Of a stretch of 64,000 nucleotides of DNA, positions 1 through 7,329 are shown piece after piece (the first letter of the stretch is position 1; every line of letters begins with the position of its first letter). The stretch lies in contig NZ_BMCG01000003.1 of assembly GCF_014635065.1 (NCBI RefSeq), forward strand, positions 248,001-312,000, given 5' to 3'. A program made the translations under genes and the position numbers. This stretch comes from Oxalicibacterium flavum (GTDB lineage: Bacteria > Pseudomonadota > Gammaproteobacteria > Burkholderiales > Burkholderiaceae_D). A model generated the notes under the pieces. It searched no databases. It was not told where the DNA came from and worked only from the letters and a program-made list of their open reading frames with translations.

Positions 1-268
1 CGATCACCAGCGCCTCGACCAGGCCGATGTAGATCGAGATCGGAAACAGCGCGAGCACGCTGATTGCCCACGAATGCGGTCCCTGCGCCACGATCACGGC
101 GCCGATGAACAGCAGTAGCGCCAGCAGATAATTCCATGCGAGGAAATCGCGTTTTCCATACAGATAGAAGCGGTGCGCGCCGGTCCCGCCCAGGAAGATG
201 GCGAGCAGCAGGGCGAGGATCTTGCTCTTGTGCTGACTGATGACGGCGGTGTGCGTGCTTGCGTTCAT
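1..268 (-). CDS. TM2 domain membrane protein (partial, C-terminus off the left edge)
   Basis: The first 89 codons are present, read leftwards from an ATG at 266-268. After a short hydrophilic head, residues 14-36 carry the TM2-domain pattern: a hydrophobic helix, then GGTGAHRFYLY, then a second set of hydrophobic helices. TM2 proteins are small inner-membrane proteins of unknown function, and no enzymatic residue can be pointed to. The start overlaps the stop of the upstream cytochrome gene by 4 bp (ATGA), so it is probably co-translated with the two cytochromes, although a functional link is not shown. The rest of the gene lies outside the window. Confidence 0.75.
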   Translation of the reverse strand, partial: MNASTHTAVISQHKSKILALLLAIFLGGTGAHRFYLYGKRDFLAWNYLLALLLFIGAVIVAQGPHSWAISVLALFPISIYIGLVEALVI

Positions 269-1545
269 AACCCTTCCTGAGAGCGATACTGGTTGACGTC
301 GTGGGCGCTGACGGCGCTGGCCTGGTTGCCCCAGGCGTTACGGATGTAGGTCACGACGGCGGCGATTTCCGCATCCGTCATCACCTGTCCGAACGGCGGC
401 ATGCCATAGGGGCGCGGATTGCCGCCGGTACTCGGTGCAAAGCCGCCATGCAATACCAGCCGGATCGGATTGGCCGCAATCGCCGCGGTGACCGCACGGT
501 TGCCGGCCAGCGCCGGATACATGGCGGGCACGCCCTTGCCGGATGCCTGGTGGCAGCTTGCACACTGGTTTTCATACAGGCGCGCGCCGCTGGCGATGAT
601 CGCCTGTTTTTCATCCGGCCGCAAATTGTCCGTGGAGGCCGGCATGCCCTCACGCGCCGGCAGCGACTTCAGATAGCCAGCCATCGCCTGCACGTCTTCT
701 TGCGTCAGGTGCTGCAGGCTGTTGGCGACGACTTCGGCCATCGGTCCGGTCACCGCGCGCTGTGGCGTGACGCCGTCGCGCAGGAAGGCGGCCACGTGCT
801 GCGCTTCCCATGCGACTAGGCTGTCGGCATCCAGCGCCGGCGCATACCAGTTCAGCGACGGGATCAGGCCGCCGCCGAGCTCGGCCTTCGGTCCGATGCC
901 GCCGAGGCTGTCACGCGTCGAATGACAGGCGCTGCAATGACCGAGGCCCTGCACCAGGTAGGCGCCACGGTTCCATTCCACGCTTTGCGAGCGATCGTCC
1001 ACGTACTGGCCGGGGCGGAAATAGAGGGCGCGCCATGCCGCCAGCAACGCGCGGTTGTCGTAGGGCGCGCGCAGTTCGGGGGCGCGATTTTCCTGCCGGA
1101 CGGCCGGCAGTGTCTGCAGCCAGGCGAAGATCGCATCCGAATCGGCACGCGTGACCCTGGTGTAGTTCGTATAGGGAAAGGCCGGGTAGAGCAGGCTGCC
1201 GTCCTTGGAACGGCCATCGTGCATGGCACGCCAGAAGTCGTCGCTGTTCCAGCTGCCGAGACCGGTTTCGGGATCGGGCGTCAGGTTGGAGGCATAGATG
1301 GTCCCGAAGGGTGTGGGAATCGCGCGTCCACCCGCATAGGCCGCGCCGCCGCGCGCGGTGTGGCAGCTCATGCAGTTGCCGACGCGCGCCAGATATTCGC
1401 CCTGTGCGAGTTGCTGCTGGCGGTCGGCGACAGGCACTGACTGCTGGTCGAGATCGGGGTTGCGGTTGGCAAGCGTCAGCCAGAGTGCGATAGCCGCGAC
1501 CAGCACAAGAACAAAGGCGCCAATGCCGATGAACAGGCGCTTCAT
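265..1545 (-). CDS. membrane-anchored triheme c-type cytochrome (alcohol/gluconate dehydrogenase cytochrome subunit type)
   Basis: This 426-residue protein has an N-terminal membrane anchor or uncleaved signal (about residues 4-24) and three CxxCH haem-binding motifs at about residues 58-62 (CMSCH), 204-208 (CSACH) and 328-332 (CASCH). Three cytochrome c domains after an anchor match the cytochrome subunit of periplasmic membrane-bound alcohol, aldehyde or gluconate dehydrogenases, which passes electrons to quinone or to a terminal oxidase. I chose the ATG at 1545 because it begins the hydrophobic anchor; the reading frame stays open 97 codons further upstream, but that part is antisense-like sequence over the neighbouring gene. 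It overlaps the preceding cytochrome gene by 4 bp. No dehydrogenase subunit is in the window, so the substrate is unknown. Confidence 0.82.
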   Translation of the reverse strand: MKRLFIGIGAFVLVLVAAIALWLTLANRNPDLDQQSVPVADRQQQLAQGEYLARVGNCMSCHTARGGAAYAGGRAIPTPFGTIYASNLTPDPETGLGSWNSDDFWRAMHDGRSKDGSLLYPAFPYTNYTRVTRADSDAIFAWLQTLPAVRQENRAPELRAPYDNRALLAAWRALYFRPGQYVDDRSQSVEWNRGAYLVQGLGHCSACHSTRDSLGGIGPKAELGGGLIPSLNWYAPALDADSLVAWEAQHVAAFLRDGVTPQRAVTGPMAEVVANSLQHLTQEDVQAMAGYLKSLPAREGMPASTDNLRPDEKQAIIASGARLYENQCASCHQASGKGVPAMYPALAGNRAVTAAIAANPIRLVLHGGFAPSTGGNPRPYGMPPFGQVMTDAEIAAVVTYIRNAWGNQASAVSAHDVNQYRSQEGL

Positions 1546-2306
1546 GGTCGTGCCTCCAGCGCATGCTGGCCACCGCATTCCAGCGGCAGGCTGGCGCCGG
1601 CAGGCAGGACCGCGGGCTGGCTGTCGGCCGGCACGGTCTGCGCGGACAGCCACGATGCGACAGCGCTGATGTCGGCGGCACTCAGTTTCTGCACGATCTG
1701 CGCCATGCAGTCGGGTTCGGCCGCCTTGCGCACACCGATCTTCCAGGCGCCGATCTGGCCCAGCAGATAGTCGCGCGGTAGGCCGATCAGGCCCGGCACG
1801 GCCGGTGCCAGGCCCGTCATGCGTGCGCCGTGACACGCGATGCAGGCCGGAATGCCGTTGGCAGCGTCGCCCGCATGCACGAGCTGGCGGCCGCGTTCGA
1901 GTTCGGCGGCGCTGGCGCGGCTCGGTTGCGGTGCCGGGTAGGGCGGGTGCTGGTCGGCGAAGTATTGCGCGATCTCGCGCAGGTAGGCGTCGGACAGGTT
2001 GTCCAGCATCGCCGTCATGATCGGATAGTGGCGCTTGCCGTCGCGAAAATTGACGAGCTGGTTGTACAGGTAGGCGGCCGGCTTGCCGGCGATGCGCGGG
2101 TAATAGCCGTCGCTGGCGGCGCGACCTTCCTTGCCGTGGCAGACCGTGCAGGCGGCCACGCGCTGCGCGATGGTATCCGGCACGGCGCTGGTCTGCGCGC
2201 GTGCGGGGCTTGCCAGCATCGCGGCAAGCAACAGCAGCAGGGGGAACAGCAGGCGCGCCGGCGGTAGCGGCGCAAGGGCGAAATGCAGGGGAAAGATGTC
2301 GCGCAT
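1542..2306 (-). CDS. diheme cytochrome c (cytochrome c4/c553-like)
   Basis: The 254-residue product has a long hydrophobic signal segment (about residues 16-37, ending in an ARAQ signal-peptidase-like site) and two CxxCH motifs at about residues 53-57 (CTVCH) and 155-159 (CIACH). Two similar cytochrome c domains in tandem are typical of cytochrome c4 and related periplasmic electron carriers. It is the first gene of a three-gene minus-strand unit with the triheme cytochrome and the TM2 protein, linked by ATGA overlaps. The likely role is periplasmic electron transfer between the triheme partner and an oxidase. That role is inferred from the pairing and not from any specific residue. Confidence 0.8.
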   Translation of the reverse strand: MRDIFPLHFALAPLPPARLLFPLLLLLAAMLASPARAQTSAVPDTIAQRVAACTVCHGKEGRAASDGYYPRIAGKPAAYLYNQLVNFRDGKRHYPIMTAMLDNLSDAYLREIAQYFADQHPPYPAPQPSRASAAELERGRQLVHAGDAANGIPACIACHGARMTGLAPAVPGLIGLPRDYLLGQIGAWKIGVRKAAEPDCMAQIVQKLSAADISAVASWLSAQTVPADSQPAVLPAGASLPLECGGQHALEARP

Positions 2307-2447
2307 GGTCGTCTCAATCTGTTCCTGGATGCTGCATGGTCCGAGGATCGTCGTCCGGATTGTGCCCTGTTTTTGGGCGCGCTCATAGTCTCAGCGGCAG
2401 GCGCACGACGCGCTGTACTGTATTCGCGCGATGGCAGCGGGCTGCAT

Positions 2448-2453
2448 TACAAT
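2448..2453 (+). promoter_or_regulatory. candidate -10 element of the rnpB promoter
   Basis: TACAAT lies 7 bp before the predicted 5' end of RNase P RNA, which is the right distance for a -10 box. No good -35 hexamer is visible 16-18 bp upstream, where the sequence is CG-rich, so the call rests on position and one hexamer. Confidence 0.4.
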
Positions 2454-2460
2454 GACGGGT

Positions 2461-2812
2461 GAAGCAGTCCAAGACAACCGCTGGCCGTCATTTCGGTGAC
2501 GACGGGAGGAAGGTCCGGACTCCATAGAGCAGGGTGACGGCTAACGGCCGTCCGCCGTGAGGCGAGGAACAGGGCCACAGAGACGAGTCTTTGGGACCGG
2601 GGAGGGCGAAAGCCGCTCCCTGCGTTACAAAGGGTGAAACGCGGTAACCTCCACCTGGAGCAATTTCAAATAGGCACGCGATGATGCTGCTCGCGGAGCG
2701 TGCGGGTAGAAAGCTTGAGCCGTGGAGCAATTCACGGCCTAGAGGAATGGTTGTCATAGCGGCCCGGCTTGCCGGTCCGCCGTAACAGAATCCGGCCTAC
2801 CGGTCTGCTTCA
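2461..2812 (+). ncRNA. rnpB: RNase P RNA component (type A)
   Basis: This is the catalytic RNA that trims the 5' leader from tRNA precursors. The ends pair as the P1 helix (GAAGCAG at the start, CTGCTTC at about 2805-2811). The universally conserved block GGAGGAAGGTCCGGACTCC is seen at 2505-2523. The 3' conserved portion, AGAGGAATGG followed later by ACAGAATCCGGCCTACCGG, lies between about 2741 and 2803. The total length of about 350 nt is normal for a bacterial type A RNA. No protein gene fits this stretch on either strand. It is followed directly by a terminator hairpin. The exact 5' and 3' nucleotides are estimated. Confidence 0.95.
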
Positions 2813-2823
2813 CCTATTTTTAT

Positions 2824-2849
2824 TGGCGCTTGCGGGCGCCATTTCTTTG
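2824..2849 (+). terminator. intrinsic terminator of rnpB
   Basis: A 6-bp perfect stem, TGGCGC/GCGCCA, with a 6-nt loop is followed by ATTTCTTTGT. The position, 12 nt after the RNase P RNA 3' end, fits its terminator. Confidence 0.65.
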
Positions 2850-2957
2850 TGTGGCCGAAGAAGTTCGGCCGGCATGCTGTGGCCGGCAAGGCCGTGTGAC
2901 CGCATGTCGGCGACGTGATATAACGGCGACATGATTCCTGGCCTACGGAGGTCGATC

Positions 2958-3464
2958 ATGTACATCCTGCGTTTCCTGCTGCTGGCGGCATGCGTACTAC
3001 CGGCCAGCCTGCATTCTTCTCCTGCAGTTGCAGCGGACATCTATCGCTGGGTCGATGAGGATGGCCGTACCCATGTATCGGACACGGTGCCGGCACGCTA
3101 TCGCAGCGCGGCGACGCGGGTCGATACGAGTGCGGCCGATGTCTCCGAGCAGGACCGGAATGCGGCGCGGCAACGTGCCGAGCGTGAACGCCAGCAGCTC
3201 GAGGCGCAGCGCGCGGCGGCGCGCAAGGCGCAGGCCGATGCGGCACCGGCCGTGCCGCAGGGCGCAGGCGAACTGACAGTGCCACAGGAAGATGCCTGCA
3301 CAGCCAAGTGGCGCGCCTATCGCGAAAGCCAGGAATGTTTCGCGCCCTACATCAACGGCGCGCAGAAGCATGGACATGCGCATCTCAGCGAAGAGGCATT
3401 CAAGTATTGCAAGCCGGTGACCGATCCTTCCGCGGAGTGCGGCGCGGCGCCGGATATGCGCTGA
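2958..3464 (+). CDS. DUF4124 domain-containing periplasmic protein
   Basis: The 168-residue product starts with a signal peptide (about residues 1-27, ending near PAVAAD). It is followed by the DUF4124 signature IYRWVDEDGRTHVSDTVP, a short beta-rich module common in proteobacterial exported proteins. Residues about 66-100 form a charged, Gln/Arg/Ala-rich probable coiled coil. The C-terminal part has four cysteines that may form disulfides. The ATG at 2958 is preferred over one 27 bp upstream because ACGGAGGT sits just before it and it begins the signal peptide. The function is unknown. It stands alone between rnpB and the dcw control region. Confidence 0.75.
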   Translation: MYILRFLLLAACVLPASLHSSPAVAADIYRWVDEDGRTHVSDTVPARYRSAATRVDTSAADVSEQDRNAARQRAERERQQLEAQRAAARKAQADAAPAVPQGAGELTVPQEDACTAKWRAYRESQECFAPYINGAQKHGHAHLSEEAFKYCKPVTDPSAECGAAPDMR

Positions 3465-3791
3465 GTTTTCCTGAACCGCTCCTGATCTGCATGCCGGCTG
3501 CGACCGGTGATTTGTAACGCGGCCGCTTCGACGCTCTGTTTCCTCTCCCGGAAACGCGAGAATTGTCGCTTTCCCTTCCTTTCGACGCCGCGTTCCCGGC
3601 GCTGCCCCGCATCCAGCCTTCATCTCCAAACTTTTGTAAGCCAAACACATGTGTTTAGCTGATGCGTCACTTTCACTATGTGCGATAAGTACTTAATTCT
3701 TTAAGTAATTTCTACTTAAAGTTGCGCGAACGTAATGCGCTAAGTCCTTGACTTCATTGAAAAAAATCTTGTTTTTACCCCTGAAATTCGC
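3465..3791. other. non-coding stretch between the DUF4124 gene and the dcw promoter
   Basis: I see no gene here on either strand. The first 170 bp have ordinary composition. From about 3630 to 3790 the sequence becomes clearly AT-rich for this genome and carries several perfect palindromes (annotated separately). No convincing terminator follows the DUF4124 gene, so read-through from it into the dcw region is possible. Confidence 0.6.
3643..3721. promoter_or_regulatory. cluster of perfect palindromes upstream of the dcw promoter
   Basis: Four symmetrical elements lie within 80 bp. AAACACATGTGTTT (3643-3656) is a perfect 14-bp palindrome. TAAGTACTTA (3686-3695) is a perfect 10-bp palindrome. 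CTTTAAGTA and TACTTAAAG (3699-3707 and 3713-3721) are 9-bp inverted arms around a 5-nt spacer. The 7-mer TACTTAA occurs at 3690, inverted at 3701, and again at 3713, so its centres are 11 and 12 bp apart, about one DNA turn. These look like binding sites for dimeric regulators; no regulator can be named. Confidence 0.45.
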
Positions 3792-3820
3792 TTGACCGGC
3801 CATGAGCCATCCTCTAAAGT
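3792..3820 (+). promoter_or_regulatory. candidate sigma-70 promoter of the dcw cluster (Pmra)
   Basis: TTGACC (3792-3797), a 17-bp spacer and TAAAGT (3815-3820) match the -35/-10 consensus at 5/6 and 4/6 positions. Transcription would start near 3827, about 90 nt before the mraZ start codon. The -10 box overlaps the first MraZ box, an arrangement expected for autorepression. Confidence 0.6.
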
Positions 3821-3858
3821 GGGCGACAGTGTGAAAAAGTGTCTATTTGTGGGTTTTT
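3819..3858 (+). promoter_or_regulatory. MraZ operator: four GTGKS boxes at 10-bp intervals
   Basis: GTGGG (3819), GTGTG (3829), GTGTC (3839) and GTGGG (3849) are each followed by a 5-bp AT-leaning spacer, giving an exact 10-bp period over 40 bp. MraZ is known to bind direct repeats of this kind (TGGGN-type boxes 10 bp apart in Escherichia coli) upstream of its own operon and to repress it. The gene directly downstream encodes MraZ. Confidence 0.85.
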
Positions 3859-3918
3859 GGGCCGCAGCCAGCACACGATTTCACCAGGACAGTGCAGACT
3901 ACAACAAAGGATTTCAGG

Positions 3919-4347
3919 GTGTTCCAGGGCGCTTCTTCTCTCAATCTCGATGCCAAGGGCCGGATGACGATTCCGGCGCGGCATCGCGACGCATTGCAAT
4001 TGCAATGCGAGGGACGCCTCACCCTGACCAAGCATCCGGATGGCTGCCTGCTGCTCTTCCCGCGTCCCGTGTGGGAAGGCCGCCGCGAGGAAATCGCCAA
4101 GTGGCCGATTTCCGCTCGCGCCTGGCAGCGCATCTTCCTCGGCAATGCTTCCGACGTCGAATTCGATACCGCAGGCCGCATCCTGATCGCGCCCGAGCTG
4201 CGCACGGCGGTGGGCCTGACGCGCGACATCATGCTAATGGGCATGGGCAGCCATTTCGAGATATGGGATGCGGCCAAGCTGGCTGAAAGCGAATCGGATG
4301 CGATCGCCGCCGGCGTGCCCGATGTACTCAACAATTTTTCCTTCTGA
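3919..4347 (+). CDS. mraZ: transcriptional regulator MraZ
   Basis: MraZ is the DNA-binding autoregulator of the division/cell-wall operon and acts as a ring-shaped oligomer. The 142-residue product contains two SpoVT-AbrB-like repeats: residues about 5-50, with [19 protein letters not shown], and about 75-125, with [22 protein letters not shown]. The start is GTG at 3919, placed by the family N-terminus ([10 protein letters not shown]) and by AAAGG 8 nt upstream; the longer open frame from 3847 runs through the operator and is rejected. The next gene, rsmH, begins 5 bp after the stop. Its own operator lies about 60-100 bp upstream. Confidence 0.95.
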   Translation: MFQGASSLNLDAKGRMTIPARHRDALQLQCEGRLTLTKHPDGCLLLFPRPVWEGRREEIAKWPISARAWQRIFLGNASDVEFDTAGRILIAPELRTAVGLTRDIMLMGMGSHFEIWDAAKLAESESDAIAAGVPDVLNNFSF

Positions 4348-4352
4348 CGCCC

Positions 4353-5321
4353 GTGACGAATGTAGAAGCGGTGCCGCCTTACCAGCACCGGACAGTCCTG
4401 TTGAATGAAGCGGTCGAGGCGTTGGCGCTGGAAGACGATCGCAGGCAGGGCATCTTCGTTGACGGCACCTTCGGGCGTGGCGGTCACAGCCGGTTGATCC
4501 TGCAGCGGCTGGGCGAGCGCGGCCGGCTGCTGGCGTTCGACAAGGATACGTATGCGATCGCGAATGCGGCATCGATCGACGATGCGCGTTTCGAGATCGT
4601 GCACGACAGTTTCGCGACGCTGGCAGAGGCCTTGTCGGCGCGCGGCATAGCGCAGTTGGATGGGGTGCTGCTGGATCTCGGCATTTCGTCGCCGCAGGTG
4701 GACGACGCTGCACGGGGCTTCAGCTTTCGCGCGGATGGACCGCTGGACATGCGCATGGATACCACGCGCGGCATGTCGGCAGCGGAATGGCTGGCAACGG
4801 AAACCGAACAGAAAATCGAGAAAGTGATACGGGATTATGGGGAAGAACGGTTTGCTTTTCAGATTGCAAAGGCGATTGTTGCTCGCCGGGCAGTCGAGCC
4901 AATTTCAAGCACACGACAGCTTGCCGAGATCGTGGCAAACGCCGTCAAAACTCGCGAGAAAGGCAAAGACCCGGCAACTCGCACCTTTCAGGCTATCCGG
5001 ATTTTCATCAATCAGGAGCTTGAAGAACTCGAAGTAGCGCTGGCAGCGGCGTTCAGGCATCTGGCGCCGCACGGGAGACTGGTGGTGATCAGCTTTCACT
5101 CGCTCGAAGATCGTATCGTCAAGCAGTTCATGGCGGGCAAGGCCAGGGTGGCCCAGCCCGACCGTCGCCTGCCGATCCGCGCCGCCGACCTGCCGCAGCC
5201 CGAAATGAAACTGCTCGGACGCATCAGGCCTTCCGACGACGAAGTCCGCGACAATCCGCGCGCGCGTTCCGCCGTGATGCGCATCGCCGAGCGCCTGGCG
5301 CCGGCTGGAGTGCTGCAGTGA
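4353..5321 (+). CDS. rsmH: 16S rRNA (cytosine(1402)-N(4))-methyltransferase
   Basis: RsmH (MraW) transfers a methyl group from S-adenosylmethionine to N4 of C1402 in 16S rRNA. The 322-residue length is normal. The SAM-binding glycine motif [11 protein letters not shown] is near residue 34, and [14 protein letters not shown] near residue 100 is the family signature. The start is GTG at 4353, 5 bp after mraZ. The stop overlaps the GTG of ftsL (GTGA). One oddity is that about 240 bp in the middle (4801-5040) have roughly 50% GC against 65% or more on either side, although the frame and domain remain intact. Confidence 0.97.
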   Translation: MTNVEAVPPYQHRTVLLNEAVEALALEDDRRQGIFVDGTFGRGGHSRLILQRLGERGRLLAFDKDTYAIANAASIDDARFEIVHDSFATLAEALSARGIAQLDGVLLDLGISSPQVDDAARGFSFRADGPLDMRMDTTRGMSAAEWLATETEQKIEKVIRDYGEERFAFQIAKAIVARRAVEPISSTRQLAEIVANAVKTREKGKDPATRTFQAIRIFINQELEELEVALAAAFRHLAPHGRLVVISFHSLEDRIVKQFMAGKARVAQPDRRLPIRAADLPQPEMKLLGRIRPSDDEVRDNPRARSAVMRIAERLAPAGVLQ

Positions 5322-5590
5322 GCGGCCGCATCGCCTTCGTCCTGACCGCGCTGCTGGTGCTGTGCGCACTGTCGGTGGTCAATGCGCATTACCAGTCGCG
5401 CAGCCTGTTCATCGCGCTCGAACGCGAACAGGCCAAGGCGCGCCAGCTCGAGATCGAATGGTCGCAACTGCAGCTCGATCAATCGACGCTGGGCGTGCAT
5501 GCGCGCATCGAAGCCAACGCGCGGCGCGATCTGCGCATGGTGCCGGTGGCGCCGTCCAGCACGCAATATCTGTCGGTGGGGCAGCCATGA
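5318..5590 (+). CDS. ftsL: cell division protein FtsL
   Basis: FtsL is a small bitopic inner-membrane protein that joins FtsB and FtsQ to activate septal peptidoglycan synthesis by FtsWI. The 90-residue product has one membrane helix (about residues 5-22) followed by a periplasmic coiled coil (about 28-68) rich in Glu, Gln, Leu and Ala. The sequence itself is weakly conserved; the call rests on size, topology and the fixed position between rsmH and ftsI. It starts with GTG overlapping the rsmH stop and ends overlapping the ftsI ATG, so it is coupled on both sides. Confidence 0.92.
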   Translation: MSGRIAFVLTALLVLCALSVVNAHYQSRSLFIALEREQAKARQLEIEWSQLQLDQSTLGVHARIEANARRDLRMVPVAPSSTQYLSVGQP

Positions 5591-7329
5591 GCCGCATGGG
5601 CAAAGGCGTTCCTTACGTATCTAGCCCGGTGCTGGCGGCCAAGCTGCCGGCCTGGCGCTCGCGCGTGGTGCTGTTCCTGATCTTCGCCGCGTTCGCCACG
5701 CTGGCCGGCCGCGCGCTGTGGCTGCAGGGCATGTCCACCGATTTCCTACAGAAGCAGGGCGCTTCGCGCTATACGCGCACGCTGGAACTGCCGGCCACGC
5801 GCGGCAAGATCACCGACCGCAACGGTCAGGTGCTGGCATCCTCGCTGCCGGTGCGCGCGATCTGGGCGATTCCGGAAGACGTGATGGAAGCGCCCAAGGA
5901 CAAGCTGCGCCAGCTCGCCAAGCTGCTCGACATGAGCGAGAAGGACCTCTATCGCCGCCTCGATTCGGACCGTACCTTCGTCTATCTGAAGCGCCAGGTC
6001 GAGATGGACATCGTCGAGATGGTGCAAAAGCTCGAGATCGCCGGCATCAACACCCGCAAGGAATACAAGCGCTTCTATCCGGAAGGCGAGGCGATGGCGC
6101 ACATCGTCGGCTTCACCAACGTCGAGGACAAGGGCCTCGAAGGCATGGAGCTGGCCTATCAGCAGACGCTGGCCGGCACGCCGGGCAGCCGCCGCGTGAT
6201 CCGCGACCGCCTGGGCCGCGTGGTCGAGGATATCGAGGCGATCCGCGAACCGCATGACGGCGCCGACCTCGCGCTGTCAATCGACAGCAAGCTGCAGTAC
6301 ATCGCCTTCTCGAACCTGAAGGCGGCGGTCGAGGCCAACAAGGCCAAGGCCGGTGGCATCGTGATCCTGGACGCCAAGACCGGCGAGATCCTGGCGCTGG
6401 CCAACCTGCCGACCTACGATCCCAACGACCGCCGCAAACTGACGGGCGCGCAACTGCGCAACCGCGTGCTGACCGATACCTTCGAGCCGGGCTCCACGCT
6501 CAAGCCCTTCACGGTCGCGCTCGGTCTGGAAAAGCGCATCGTCACGCCCAATACCATGATCGATACCGCGCCCGGCCGCATGACGATCGGCACCGCCACC
6601 ATCGGCGACGCGCACTCGATCGGACTGGCGTCGGTATCGCAGGTGATCGAGAAGTCGTCCAACATCGGCACCGCCAAGATCGCGCTGCAGATGCCGCCGC
6701 AGGACATGTGGGACCTGTTCACCTCGGTCGGTTTCGGCCAGCAGCCGAAGATCGGCTTCCCCGGCGCGGTGGCCGGCCGCGTTCGTCCCTACAAGTCGTG
6801 GCGTCCGATCGAGCAGGCGACCATGAGCTACGGTCACGGCATTTCACTGTCGCTGCTGCAGATCGCCCATGCTTACATGATCTTTGCGCGTGACGGCGAA
6901 ATGATTCCGCTGACGCTACAGCGCTCGACCGACCAGCCGATCGCGCAGCGCGTGCTGTCCGAAAAGACCGCGCGCGAAATGCGCAGCATGCTCGAAATGG
7001 CAGCCGGTCCGCACGGCACCGCGCCGCAGGCACAGGTACCCGGCTACCGCGTCGGCGGCAAGACCGGCACCGCCTACAAGCTCGAGAACGGCAAGTACGT
7101 GAAGAAATACGTGGCGTCTTTCGTCGGCTTCGCGCCGGTGTCCGATCCGCGCATCATCGTCGCCGTCATGATCGACGAGCCGAGCGCCGGCCGCCACTAC
7201 GGCGGTTCGGTCGCGGGTCCGGTGTTCTCGTCGGTCACGGCCAGCGCGCTGCGCGCCATGAACGTGGCGCCGGATTCCAGCGTGACCAACATCATCATTC
7301 CGGCCGAGCCGCTGCAGGAGGTGCTGTGA
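5587..7329 (+). CDS. ftsI: septal peptidoglycan D,D-transpeptidase FtsI (PBP3)
   Basis: FtsI cross-links septal peptidoglycan in partnership with FtsW. The 580-residue protein has an N-terminal membrane helix (about residues 25-46), a pedestal domain and a C-terminal transpeptidase domain. The three penicillin-binding motifs are visible: SxxK as STLK with the active serine at about 303, SSN at about 357-359, and KTGT at about 492-495. The ATG at 5587 overlaps the ftsL stop (ATGA); the frame is open further upstream through ftsL but that is not the start. The stop overlaps the murE start (TGATG). Confidence 0.97.
   Translation: MSRMGKGVPYVSSPVLAAKLPAWRSRVVLFLIFAAFATLAGRALWLQGMSTDFLQKQGASRYTRTLELPATRGKITDRNGQVLASSLPVRAIWAIPEDVMEAPKDKLRQLAKLLDMSEKDLYRRLDSDRTFVYLKRQVEMDIVEMVQKLEIAGINTRKEYKRFYPEGEAMAHIVGFTNVEDKGLEGMELAYQQTLAGTPGSRRVIRDRLGRVVEDIEAIREPHDGADLALSIDSKLQYIAFSNLKAAVEANKAKAGGIVILDAKTGEILALANLPTYDPNDRRKLTGAQLRNRVLTDTFEPGSTLKPFTVALGLEKRIVTPNTMIDTAPGRMTIGTATIGDAHSIGLASVSQVIEKSSNIGTAKIALQMPPQDMWDLFTSVGFGQQPKIGFPGAVAGRVRPYKSWRPIEQATMSYGHGISLSLLQIAHAYMIFARDGEMIPLTLQRSTDQPIAQRVLSEKTAREMRSMLEMAAGPHGTAPQAQVPGYRVGGKTGTAYKLENGKYVKKYVASFVGFAPVSDPRIIVAVMIDEPSAGRHYGGSVAGPVFSSVTASALRAMNVAPDSSVTNIIIPAEPLQEVL

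Noticed and set aside
2461-2812. A short minus-strand protein frame (2488-2757)
   Set aside because: The stretch is RNase P RNA with its conserved blocks; the frame has no ribosome site or homology that I can recognise.
3847-3918. ATG start for MraZ at 3847
   Set aside because: It would place 24 codons inside the operator and leader; the GTG at 3919 has a ribosome site and gives the family N-terminus.
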